NCBI GenBank assembly: GCA_905373345.1
Contig: CAJPSU010000025.1
Span: forward strand, 1-8,260
Source: Candidatus Saccharimonadota bacterium
GTDB lineage: Bacteria; Patescibacteriota; Saccharimonadia; Saccharimonadales; Saccharimonadaceae
Reading direction: 5' to 3'
DNA length: 8,260 bases
A program made the translations under genes and the position numbers. Under the pieces are notes generated by a model. That model ran no database searches and was not told where the DNA came from. It was given only the letters and a program-made list of their open reading frames with translations. Shown here in pieces: positions 1 through 6,557 of the stretch (the stretch's first letter is position 1; each line of letters opens with the position of its first letter).

Positions 1-394
1 CATCTACCAGAAATTTCTTATTCAAGATCTTACAGCCAATCAGCGCCGGATATCTATTCTTCGACCGGTCAGCAAGCGTAAACGTGCCGCGGATTTTCTT
101 ACCGCCTAAAATTATCGTCAGATGCGTACGAAATCTCACTTGCAGGCCGCCATGCGCGCTGCGCACCCTGCTCGCCTCAAAGTTTTTCGTTCGGTACACT
201 GTGCCGCTATAATATTTTGATTCCGGCGCAAAAAGTGTAAACGAAAGTTTTCCGTCGTCGCTCATAGTAATATTCGACGCCCAGATTGACGACCGATCCG
301 CACCCGTATCAATTTTCACACGAATGCTACGTGCGCCCTCGCTCGGAATAACAATATGTTCTGTCCGCCCGATGATGACTTTTTTATCGCTCAT
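1..394 (-). CDS. Retropepsin-like aspartic protease of the RimB / 'ATP-dependent zinc protease' family (PF05618), 3' end cut by window
   Basis: Reading the minus strand from the ATG at 394 gives 131 uninterrupted codons to the window edge. The protein opens MSDKKVIIGRTEHIVIPSEG and has the aspartyl-protease signature DTGAD at residues 29-33, inside KIDTGADRSSIWAS. A Gly-Gly turn follows near residue 97, and a RYPALIG motif at 114-120 leads into a KFLVD-like end. This order (DTGA, then a YPxLIG segment, then FLVD) matches PF05618, a small retropepsin-like fold usually annotated as RimK-associated or 'ATP-dependent zinc protease'. Members are about 140-170 residues, so only the last few residues should be missing. 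In other bacteria the RimB member processes poly-glutamate tails added by RimK, and a rimK-like ATP-grasp ligase commonly lies next door; here it would have to lie beyond position 1 (inference). The start lies 48 bases after the stop of the large membrane protein gene. No Shine-Dalgarno is visible, but a promoter sits immediately upstream. Family call is firm; substrate unknown. Confidence 0.85.
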   Translation of the reverse strand, partial: MSDKKVIIGRTEHIVIPSEGARSIRVKIDTGADRSSIWASNITMSDDGKLSFTLFAPESKYYSGTVYRTKNFEASRVRSAHGGLQVRFRTHLTIILGGKKIRGTFTLADRSKNRYPALIGCKILNKKFLVD

Positions 395-400
395 AACGCT

Positions 401-429
401 ACTTTATAATTCTATTCGCTTTGTGTCAA
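401..429 (-). promoter_or_regulatory. Promoter for the retropepsin-like gene
   Basis: On the minus strand a perfect -35 hexamer TTGACA occupies 429-424. It is followed by either TATAAA (408-403, spacer 15) or TAAAGT (406-401, spacer 17). Either -10 box puts the transcription start within about 0 to 3 bases of the ATG at 394, so the mRNA would be leaderless or nearly so. The site lies between the stop of the large membrane protein gene and this start, giving the gene its own promoter. No Shine-Dalgarno is seen between box and ATG. The hexamers are read directly; activity is inferred. Confidence 0.55.
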
Positions 430-442
430 TTATACCGCTGCA

Positions 443-3400
443 TCATTTCCGTATACGGACGTTTTTACGATTCGCACGCACGATCGCAAACACTACAGCC
501 GCTAACACAAGCAGACCGATCATGATATTTAAGAGTGCCTGGAACTCACGCAGCATGTAGAGGATCGCCACTGTCACACCGACCGCACCCCAGATCGACG
601 TAAGCTTACGCGCAGTCACTACGCCTACAATAACGACCGCCGTGTGTTCAACGAGAAATAATAATTGGTACCAGCCGCCATCAATAAACGCAGCAGCTAA
701 ACCTGGAATCGTCACGAGACACAGCAGTATCACCAGGTGGCATATACTTTCTATTGGACGTTTGCATATATGATATCCAGCATACAATGCCGCTGCAACA
801 AGCACCCAAAGATGCGTGTACACGAGCGCATGCGTGTCAGGAAATGCTACACACAGCAAACGCTGCGCACCAAGCATCGCGATAACAACGCCGCATTCCG
901 CAAATCCCAGCTGCTTCATCTCATAGCTTTGTATGCCAAACACGACTCCGGCGCCAACCAAAATCGCTGCCGCACCCGCTACGATAGCTATATCCGACGA
1001 CAGCAATGCCAATAGCCCAGCCGAACCAGCCGCCGTCAAGCTTGACACGAGCATTGCATTCCACACTCGCCCGGTACCGCGCCACAAACGGTACAACCAC
1101 CCTGCGCCGTAGAATCCAATCAATCCAAACGCCGCAATAGCTACAAGCGTCCCGTTAAACGATACGCCGCACCATGCGCACAACAATGCCGCCAGCATGA
1201 CGCTCATCATATTGCCGGCATACAATAACGCGGCGCGGCGCGCAACATACACGAGCACATACATCGCTGCTACCGCCGCCAACCATCCCGCCGAGCGCAT
1301 CGGATAATTCTGATCCGACAAAAGCGCAAGACTGCCAAATGTTAATGCGCAGGCCGCGCCAGACCGCCACCAGGTTTTTGTCTTGGCGGTAGCCCGATTT
1401 ACTGCGCGCATCAGCACGCTTACCGCTCCAAACCCTACAAACGGCAGCCATGCCGCTAGCGCGAAAATCTCTACATACGATAAATTGCACGCGATACCGG
1501 CAAGCAGTATTTGCACGGCAAGCACGATATGGAGTACATACATCATCGCGACTTCCTTTTGGCGGTATGCCACATGCGCGCCTATCGCTACGATCGGCAG
1601 CCACGCCAGCAGGCGCCATTCATTCGCCATACTCATCGCGAGCACTGCAAGGCCGATAACTGCGCCATATCCAATCGCGGCGCATCGATACATCGCCGCG
1701 GTACGCGAAACATGGTTGCGCCAGCGGAAATACTCCGCTAATACAATCGTTACAATACTATGTCCGCTACCAAGCGTTACGACAGTTTGCGCAGTGTTAA
1801 AGCCGCACTTAGCGCAAAGCAGCCACCCCGCCGCCAACATCGCGCCATGCGCGCACAATACCATCCAGCGCAGTTTTTCAACCGCGGCAACGTAGTAAAA
1901 CGCCGCCGCAAGGAGCACCCACCAGCCGATATGCCACCATGAGACATCACGCCCCAGTGCAAGCTCGCACATAGCTATGTAGAATATCGCAAACAACAAC
2001 CATATACTCATCGACACGTAGACAAGCGCACCAGCGCTTGGCGTAAGCTGTTTCATTAATAAGCGCAGCGCAAGTACCGCTATAACACATGCCATATAGA
2101 TCGTGATGTATACATCGTACGATATATGTACGATATTATTCACAACAATCAATAGCGGCACCGTAATAATATATACCGCCGGCCACAACAGTCCGTAGCG
2201 GCGTAACCGCGCCGCCGCGAACAAAGACAACACCATAGCAAGCACTAATTCCGCTAGCTGCGGTATTGCTTCTGGGTGTGCCAGTGCGGCGTCGCTCCTC
2301 GATAAAGATGGAATCGATGCAAGCAACGGCGCAACGAACGCCGCCGTGAAAAATCCAATCCATAGCACTGCCTCGTGAATTGACGCTCGTACGCTGCCGA
2401 TAGGCAAGTAGCGGAGCGACACAATCACATTAAGCAGCGCCGCAAGCGCCACCGACAAGCTGATCGCGATATACGACGTGCCGCTCGCCCACGCCGCAGC
2501 AGTGCCCGCCGCCACCAGCGTGAGTAATCGCACTGAAAATTCCGCATAATTGCGTACCGATTTATCCGACGCTGCTAGCGCTTGTGCAATATAGTAGAGC
2601 AACCCGGCAACGAGCACCACCGTATATTCCGAAACGCTTAGCACTGCCGCTGAAACGGTCGCCGCGAAAAGCGCTAACGGCACCGCCACCAAGCTTGACG
2701 TATAGATTGGCTGCACGAGCAATTTCGGCACGCCTGGAATCTTTGCGTAACTCAAGAGCGTCATCGCGCCGCCAAACGCAATCATCACGACGTAATACCA
2801 TGCCAATTGCGCACCAACCATCGCTGGCAGCGACATCGACACCGTAAAGAGCGACAAGATAGAAATATACGATAAGAATTGATTTTTGAACGTAATGGCA
2901 GCGAACATATACATTACCATGCCAATAAGCGATGTAATAAACCAGCACAGGGCAGCATCATGCAGCACGAGCGCGTACATTGTAATACCCGCCACTGGAA
3001 TACTTGCAAGCGCCGTACCGACAAGTGCCAGCGCCGCTGGGCGAATCATCGGAATATGCTTTTGCAACACAAAACCCGCTGCGTACGATGCAATGATCAG
3101 CAGCCACACAAGCACCATACGCAGCCACGGTGCAAGTGCAAATGTCTGCGCCAACAAAATAATACCAGATACGAGCAACAAAACAGCAACATACAGCGCA
3201 ATATTAATCGTTACATGCGATGACGGTTGCAGCAACGGAGCGCTACTGTGCGGCGGTGGGGCAACATAACCTACTGAAGGCGGCGGCTGCACCGGCGCGG
3301 GTACAGTATACCCTTTCGCTGGAGCAGGCTCGTTTCGGGATGGAGCAGCTGAATCTGATTCGTCCACGGGCGTGCTATTACCACTCTCATCTGCCGCCGC

Positions 3401-3613
3401 AAATGTTTCGGCTGGTTCGGGTGTAACAGGCAATACGGCAACGCTAGGCATTTCGGGCGAATGCGCCGCACCTTGCTCTGCCGCGCGCACGCCGTCCCAA
3501 TAGCCCTGGCGGTACGACGCGCTCATCGGGTCAACCGTACGCTTCGCCTGGCTGCTCTTTTGCGACAACAAAATAGCGAGAACAACTGTTGCGACAAAAA
3601 ATATAAATCCCAT
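443..3613 (-). CDS. Giant polytopic membrane protein of unknown function (1056 aa)
   Basis: Residues 3-16 form a hydrophobic N-terminal helix that could anchor the protein or act as an uncleaved signal. Residues 17-134 are a hydrophilic linker: first a segment with YRQGYWDGVRAAEQG (34-48), then an acidic and Pro/Ala/Ser-rich stretch with short GYxxP repeats and a PPP run. From about residue 135 to 1045 the chain is almost entirely hydrophobic, enough for roughly 28-32 membrane helices with very short loops. It ends in a basic tail (RANRKNVRIRK). No catalytic motif, nucleotide-binding loop or large extramembrane domain is visible. The overall plan (anchor, Pro-rich linker, long helix array) resembles large DUF2339/DUF2157-type proteins, but I cannot assign it to either from motifs. 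The start is well supported: TAAGGAGG lies just upstream and the N-terminal helix begins at once. Reading frame, membrane location and gene reality are near certain; role is unknown. A transporter, a lipid or polymer-handling protein or a cell-surface scaffold are all possible. Confidence 0.9.
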   Translation of the reverse strand: MGFIFFVATVVLAILLSQKSSQAKRTVDPMSASYRQGYWDGVRAAEQGAAHSPEMPSVAVLPVTPEPAETFAAADESGNSTPVDESDSAAPSRNEPAPAKGYTVPAPVQPPPSVGYVAPPPHSSAPLLQPSSHVTINIALYVAVLLLVSGIILLAQTFALAPWLRMVLVWLLIIASYAAGFVLQKHIPMIRPAALALVGTALASIPVAGITMYALVLHDAALCWFITSLIGMVMYMFAAITFKNQFLSYISILSLFTVSMSLPAMVGAQLAWYYVVMIAFGGAMTLLSYAKIPGVPKLLVQPIYTSSLVAVPLALFAATVSAAVLSVSEYTVVLVAGLLYYIAQALAASDKSVRNYAEFSVRLLTLVAAGTAAAWASGTSYIAISLSVALAALLNVIVSLRYLPIGSVRASIHEAVLWIGFFTAAFVAPLLASIPSLSRSDAALAHPEAIPQLAELVLAMVLSLFAAARLRRYGLLWPAVYIITVPLLIVVNNIVHISYDVYITIYMACVIAVLALRLLMKQLTPSAGALVYVSMSIWLLFAIFYIAMCELALGRDVSWWHIGWWVLLAAAFYYVAAVEKLRWMVLCAHGAMLAAGWLLCAKCGFNTAQTVVTLGSGHSIVTIVLAEYFRWRNHVSRTAAMYRCAAIGYGAVIGLAVLAMSMANEWRLLAWLPIVAIGAHVAYRQKEVAMMYVLHIVLAVQILLAGIACNLSYVEIFALAAWLPFVGFGAVSVLMRAVNRATAKTKTWWRSGAACALTFGSLALLSDQNYPMRSAGWLAAVAAMYVLVYVARRAALLYAGNMMSVMLAALLCAWCGVSFNGTLVAIAAFGLIGFYGAGWLYRLWRGTGRVWNAMLVSSLTAAGSAGLLALLSSDIAIVAGAAAILVGAGVVFGIQSYEMKQLGFAECGVVIAMLGAQRLLCVAFPDTHALVYTHLWVLVAAALYAGYHICKRPIESICHLVILLCLVTIPGLAAAFIDGGWYQLLFLVEHTAVVIVGVVTARKLTSIWGAVGVTVAILYMLREFQALLNIMIGLLVLAAVVFAIVRANRKNVRIRK

Positions 3614-3617
3614 GCTG

Positions 3618-3668
3618 CCTCCTTACTCGGTTATGTTTTTAGTATAGCGCTAAACCCATTCCCTACAA
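3618..3668 (-). promoter_or_regulatory. Promoter and strong Shine-Dalgarno of the giant membrane protein gene
   Basis: On the minus strand a -10 box TATACT lies at 3646-3641, preceded directly by GCGC. A weak -35 candidate TTGTAG lies at 3668-3663 with a spacer of 16. The predicted transcription start near 3634 leaves a leader of about 20 bases containing TAAGGAGG (3625-3618), which is nearly the full anti-Shine-Dalgarno match, 4 bases before the ATG at 3613. This contrasts with the leaderless-style promoters of other genes here. The -10 box and ribosome site are clear; the -35 is weak. Confidence 0.6.
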
Positions 3669-3711
3669 TTTTCCTCCGCTATCTGCTAGTAATACCTACA
3701 TGATACTTAAA

Positions 3712-4320
3712 CTAAATCTCTATCTTCTCTGGTTTTTCATGCGTATGGTTGATAACAGATATTCTAAACTTCTTGTTCGCCTTGATAAGCAAGTTATTAC
3801 CGGTATTGATGATTGAGCCGGACGTCGACCTTGTATTGTCGATGTGCGATTTATATTCAAGCACTATGTCGCCACTCTTTGTTTTGAGGGTTGATATTAA
3901 CTCAAGCTTGCTATCGACTTTCTTTTTCTGCATGCCGAGCGAGAATATGCCAAACGCTGCTGCGCGTGTTAGCGTGACGCGCCCTGATTCGTTAGACTGC
4001 TGGTTTTCTGTGTATGAAAAATCCTTAACAGACGTCCACGGGACGGTAGTCAGCAATTCTTTCCTCTTGTTGAACGGTCCTCCTCTGAAAAGGTCGATAC
4101 CATCAGCATGGGCGAGCATTGTGAAGTATTTAATATGCTCTGGGATTGCTTTATGGCTTCCGAAATACTCGCCGTCGATTTGGACAGGATCATCTCGTTT
4201 ATATATTTCTTTTGCCGCCTTAATTGCCGCTTTTCTCTCGGCTTTATCTTTTATTTGGCGGGCTTGCTTGATGGCGTCGCCATAGCGACTCCACATCTCT
4301 TTCTCTCGCTGTCTACTCAT
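3712..4320 (-). CDS. Hypothetical protein with charged helical N-terminus and probable PH-like beta domain (202 aa)
   Basis: I do not recognise this gene by name. Residues 1-44 are rich in Lys, Arg, Glu and Ala with no prolines and should form a long amphipathic or coiled-coil helix. Residues 60-190 alternate short hydrophobic strands with polar turns. Within them, IKYFTMLAHADGIDLFRGG (63-81), VPWTSVKDFSYTE (93-105) and RVTLTRAAAFGIFSLGMQKK (114-133), followed by LELISTLKTKSGDIVLEYKS, recall bacterial PH-like domains of the kind that carry an 'RxTxTRxxxxGxxxLxxKKK' strand-helix segment. Residues 163-179 are Ser/Thr/Asn/Gly-rich and probably a loop. There is no signal peptide and no sure membrane helix, so it is likely cytoplasmic or peripheral. 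It lies 73 bases after dnaJ and 98 bases before the giant membrane protein gene, in the same direction. Its DNA is visibly richer in A/T than its neighbours, which may reflect later acquisition. The ATG at 4320 is supported by a -10 box six bases upstream. The PH-like assignment is tentative. Confidence 0.78.
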   Translation of the reverse strand: MSRQREKEMWSRYGDAIKQARQIKDKAERKAAIKAAKEIYKRDDPVQIDGEYFGSHKAIPEHIKYFTMLAHADGIDLFRGGPFNKRKELLTTVPWTSVKDFSYTENQQSNESGRVTLTRAAAFGIFSLGMQKKKVDSKLELISTLKTKSGDIVLEYKSHIDNTRSTSGSIINTGNNLLIKANKKFRISVINHTHEKPEKIEI

Positions 4321-4328
4321 GACGTCAT
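4319..4328. promoter_or_regulatory. Perfect 10-bp palindrome ATGACGTCAT over the start codon (possible operator)
   Basis: ATGACGTCAT is a perfect palindrome. It covers the first two bases of the start codon of the PH-like protein gene, the whole 6-base gap and the last two bases of the -10 box. A dimeric repressor bound here would block transcription initiation. Ten-base palindromes also arise by chance, and no second copy or known regulator is visible in the window. Confidence 0.25.
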
Positions 4329-4335
4329 TATATCA
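4327..4335 (-). promoter_or_regulatory. Extended -10 promoter of the PH-like protein gene, predicted leaderless start
   Basis: The minus strand reads TGATATAAT from 4335 to 4327: a consensus -10 hexamer preceded by the TGn extension. Only six bases separate it from the ATG at 4320, so initiation about 7 bases downstream would fall on the A of the start codon. No Shine-Dalgarno exists in the gap and no good -35 lies 17 bases upstream, as is common for extended -10 promoters. The motif is read directly; leaderless translation is inferred. Confidence 0.6.
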
Positions 4336-4393
4336 CTTCACGAGTCGTAAATAGTCTTATTTCTCATCCATAAAATAATAGTTGTTTGTAACC

Positions 4394-5506
4394 CTACGAA
4401 AATATCCCGCGCCGCTTTGCGGCATCAAATTCTTCAAGCAGCTCGCGCTGTTTCTTTGTCAATTTCGTTGGCGTATCAACGATGACGCTGACGATGTGCG
4501 GTCCGCGGCGATCGCTCCGCAAATGCGGCACGCCGTGGCCGGACAGCTTGAAATCCGTACCCGACTGCGTACCGGCTGGCACCTTCATCGTGATAATACC
4601 GTCGACAGTCTCAACGTCAATCTCTGTTCCGAGTGCTGCATCAACCATCGAGATATGCTCTTCACTTAAAATCAGATCACCTTCGCGCGTGAATTTTTTA
4701 TGCGCCCGCACGCGTACGTGCACATACAAATCGCCGCGCACGCCGCCGGCAACAGCCTCGCCGTGTTCGCGCAAACGAATCGTCGCGCCGTCGTCAATCC
4801 CAGCCGGAATCTTCACCGTAATGTCTTGCTCGCGCCGTTCAACGCCCGTACCGCGGCAGCGCGTACACTCTTTCTCCGGGACTTTGCCGCGCCCATGACA
4901 GGTTTCGCAGGTCACTGCTTGCTGGATCGGACCAAACATCGTGTTCATCACGCGAATTTGCTGCCCCGCACCCTTGCACGTCGGACATTCTTTTAGCTCA
5001 AAACCAGGCTCAACCGTCGTGCCGTGGCAGTGGCTGCACACATCATTGAGCGTCAGCGATAGCGCCATGTCTTTGCCGAAAATTGCTTCTTCAAAGCTCA
5101 ATGTCACGCGTGTTTCGACATCGCGCCCGCGCGCCTCGCCTGCTGTCCGGCTACCGCCTGCGCCGCCAAAGAACTGGCTGAAAATATCGCCGAATGCACC
5201 GCCGCCGCCAAAGTCAAAATGAATATCTTGCCCGTTGAAATTAAAGCCTTCAAATGGATTGCCGCCGCCTGCGCTACCGCCAGCAGCGCCGCCAACGCCC
5301 GCATGTCCAAATTGATCGTAGCGCTGGCGTTTTTGCTTATCCTTCAGCACTTCATAAGCTTCATTGATTTCTTTGAATTTCGCCTCATCGCCGCCCGCCT
5401 TGTCTGGATGATACTTAACCGCCAGCTTACGGAAAGCCTTTTTAATTTCATCCTCGCTCGCGCCTTTACTAACGCCAAGCACTTCATAATAATCTCGTTT
5501 TGCCAT
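4394..5506 (-). CDS. dnaJ: Chaperone protein DnaJ (class I Hsp40)
   Basis: This co-chaperone stimulates DnaK ATPase and delivers unfolded clients to it in the cytoplasm. All class I parts are present in 370 residues, a normal length. The J domain (about 4-67) carries HPD at 33-35. A Gly/Phe-rich linker runs from about 68 to 118. Four zinc-binding Cys pairs lie at 157/160, 174/177, 200/203 and 214/217. Two client-binding beta domains follow (about 222-345), and a basic helical end closes the protein. Three Cys motifs are regular CxxCxGxG; the first reads CSHCHGTT, with Thr in place of the last Gly. The start [12 protein letters not shown] is canonical. GrpE and DnaK are not in the window, so this dnaJ stands apart from them. 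It follows the CNNM-like gene by 48 bases and has its own promoter and CIRCE operator, implying HrcA repression and induction by heat or protein-folding stress. The ribosome site is weak (AAAGG 2 bases before the ATG). Confidence 0.97.
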   Translation of the reverse strand: MAKRDYYEVLGVSKGASEDEIKKAFRKLAVKYHPDKAGGDEAKFKEINEAYEVLKDKQKRQRYDQFGHAGVGGAAGGSAGGGNPFEGFNFNGQDIHFDFGGGGAFGDIFSQFFGGAGGSRTAGEARGRDVETRVTLSFEEAIFGKDMALSLTLNDVCSHCHGTTVEPGFELKECPTCKGAGQQIRVMNTMFGPIQQAVTCETCHGRGKVPEKECTRCRGTGVERREQDITVKIPAGIDDGATIRLREHGEAVAGGVRGDLYVHVRVRAHKKFTREGDLILSEEHISMVDAALGTEIDVETVDGIITMKVPAGTQSGTDFKLSGHGVPHLRSDRRGPHIVSVIVDTPTKLTKKQRELLEEFDAAKRRGIFS

Positions 5507-5517
5507 AGCCTTTCGTT

Positions 5518-5546
5518 ATTATAGCGCACTGCTAGCACTCATACAA
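5518..5546 (-). promoter_or_regulatory. dnaJ promoter, consensus -10 box with -35 inside the CIRCE loop
   Basis: The minus strand has a perfect TATAAT at 5523-5518, preceded by GCGC. The candidate -35 TTGTAT lies at 5546-5541, exactly 17 bases upstream and within the 9-base centre of the CIRCE element. Initiation about 7 bases after the -10 box would fall near 5511, leaving a leader of only about 5 bases before the ATG at 5506. A repressor on CIRCE would cover the -35 and spacer directly. Confidence 0.75.
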
Positions 5547-5558
5547 GTAGAGTGCTAA
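5532..5558. promoter_or_regulatory. CIRCE operator (HrcA-binding inverted repeat) upstream of dnaJ
   Basis: Plus strand CTAGCACTC (5532-5540), a 9-base spacer (5541-5549) and GAGTGCTAA (5550-5558) match the CIRCE consensus TTAGCACTC-N9-GAGTGCTAA at 17 of 18 repeat positions; only the first base differs. CIRCE is the operator of the heat-shock repressor HrcA, whose DNA binding depends on chaperonin GroEL in well-studied species. It sits over the -35 region of dnaJ. Its distal half overlaps the TAG stop (5557-5555) of the preceding CNNM-like gene, an unusually tight packing. hrcA itself is not in the window. Confidence 0.95.
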
Positions 5559-6535
5559 TTTCTGTGCAAATCGCGATCAATTTCATCGGCAATCTCATGT
5601 CCGATCGTCTCTTCAAGCAGATCTTCCACTGTCACGATACCAATAATTCGGTCATTCTGCTCAACCGGCACCAAATGCGACCCGATACGCCGGAATTTAT
5701 GAAACATCGTATCAAGCGCTGTCCGCGCCCCGACCAGACGCGTCTTATGGAGCGGAAAGCACCAAAGCGGCACCGGATTATCATCAAAGTCAATATTAAT
5801 CATGTCTTTTGCGAGCAGCACGCCGTGGCACATTGTCAGCTTATTGTCGAATACCGGAATGCGGCTATAGCCGCGCGCGATGATTTCGTTCACCATGCGC
5901 TCGTCGAGAATCGTATCAAGCGTCAGCCACTGCACCGCTTTGATCGGCGTCATAATCTCTTTCACGGTTTTTTCGCTTAATTGCAGCGTACTTTGGATGA
6001 TTTCGACTTCGCCGCCATCAAGTTCGCTTTTGCTGCCGATTTTATGCTCGCTGATCAGCAGGCCAAGCTCAGCACGCGTCAGCAATCGCCGGTGTTCGAC
6101 GCCAACCAGATGGTCGAGCAGCAGCGCCAGCGGTTTCGCCACCGGGTAAACGACAATGATCATCACGCGGATCAGCGGCGCAAAGAATGCGCAGGTTTTC
6201 AGTGCAGATTTGATAAAAATCGCTTGCGGAAGCACTTCGCCGAACACTACCATGAGCAACGTTGTCGCAATGCCGGCAATCCAGCCGTTAAAATGATGCT
6301 CCAACAATAGCGAACTACCCGACACCACTGCCATATTTGAAAACAAGATTGCCGCAAGCGACAAATGAGCGTCGCGCCGCAGAGGCAACACTTTTTTCGC
6401 CGCACGGTTGCCAAGCTTTGCCTTGCGCCGCAGATCGCCGAGCGACAATGACATCAGGCTGATATTCAGCCCGGAGCAAATCGCCGCCAACATCACAAGT
6501 ACTACAACTTGAATAAAAACAGAAACATACTGCAT
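5555..6535 (-). CDS. CNNM/CorB-type divalent-cation transporter, DUF21 domain plus CBS pair (326 aa)
   Basis: Likely a Mg2+/Co2+ exporter or homeostasis protein in the cytoplasmic membrane. The DUF21 transmembrane domain spans about 4-145. An N-terminal helix leads into CSGLNISLMSLS (20-31), then LRRKAKLGNRAAKKVLPLRR, a helix near 58-76, and a helix ending in FGEVLPQA (98-105), the signature Glu-Pro loop of this family. A further helix lies at about 116-138. A connecting helix with SELDGGEVEIIQSTLQLSEK precedes the CBS pair (about 193-312), which contains EIMTP (193-197), GYSRIPVFD (222-230) and GIVTVEDLLEETIG. CBS pairs in this family bind ATP-Mg and gate transport. The chain stops after the CBS pair and lacks the C-terminal CorC_HlyC domain of many bacterial relatives, which run to about 420 residues or more. 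The start has AAAGGTG six bases upstream. It follows a paralogue by 22 bases and precedes dnaJ. Family call is firm; the transported ion is inferred. Confidence 0.93.
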   Translation of the reverse strand: MQYVSVFIQVVVLVMLAAICSGLNISLMSLSLGDLRRKAKLGNRAAKKVLPLRRDAHLSLAAILFSNMAVVSGSSLLLEHHFNGWIAGIATTLLMVVFGEVLPQAIFIKSALKTCAFFAPLIRVMIIVVYPVAKPLALLLDHLVGVEHRRLLTRAELGLLISEHKIGSKSELDGGEVEIIQSTLQLSEKTVKEIMTPIKAVQWLTLDTILDERMVNEIIARGYSRIPVFDNKLTMCHGVLLAKDMINIDFDDNPVPLWCFPLHKTRLVGARTALDTMFHKFRRIGSHLVPVEQNDRIIGIVTVEDLLEETIGHEIADEIDRDLHRN

Positions 6536-6541
6536 GTATTA

Positions 6542-6557
6542 CACCTTTAGTATACCA
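6542..6557 (-). promoter_or_regulatory. Shine-Dalgarno and possible internal extended -10 box of the CNNM-like gene
   Basis: In the 22-base gap after the upstream stop, the minus strand reads TGGTATACT (6557-6549), an extended -10 box, followed by AAAGGTG (6548-6542), a fair Shine-Dalgarno six bases from the ATG at 6535. A transcript started from this box would begin near 6542 and lose the ribosome site, while read-through from the upstream gene would keep it. Both signals are plausible but probably serve different transcripts. Confidence 0.45.

Noticed and set aside
443..445. Possible recoding of TGA as glycine, as in some CPR lineages
   Set aside because: TGA ends at least two genes (443 and 6558) at natural protein ends, and no conserved domain requires in-frame TGA.
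1383..1895. 170-codon open frame on the plus strand inside the giant membrane protein gene
   Set aside because: Composition rich in Ala, Thr, Ser and His with no domain pattern; it is an antisense shadow of a GC-rich membrane gene.
3636..3656. Six-codon frame MGLALY upstream of the giant membrane gene, preceded by GGAGG
   Set aside because: Too short to support, and it overlaps the -10 box of the likely promoter, so it would not lie on that transcript.
3749..4285. 178-codon open frame on the plus strand opposite the PH-like protein gene
   Set aside because: It lies wholly antisense to a better-supported gene, has no ribosome site or promoter, and its hydrophobic look is what antisense reading of a Lys/Asp/Glu-rich protein gives.
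4349..4362. Small inverted repeat AAATA-GTCT-TATTT between dnaJ and the PH-like gene, as a terminator
   Set aside because: A 5-bp A/T-only stem with no following T-run is too weak for an intrinsic terminator.
4482..5222. Several open frames opposite dnaJ
   Set aside because: dnaJ is unambiguous on the minus strand; the plus-strand frames are Pro/Ser/Arg-rich shadows without start signals.
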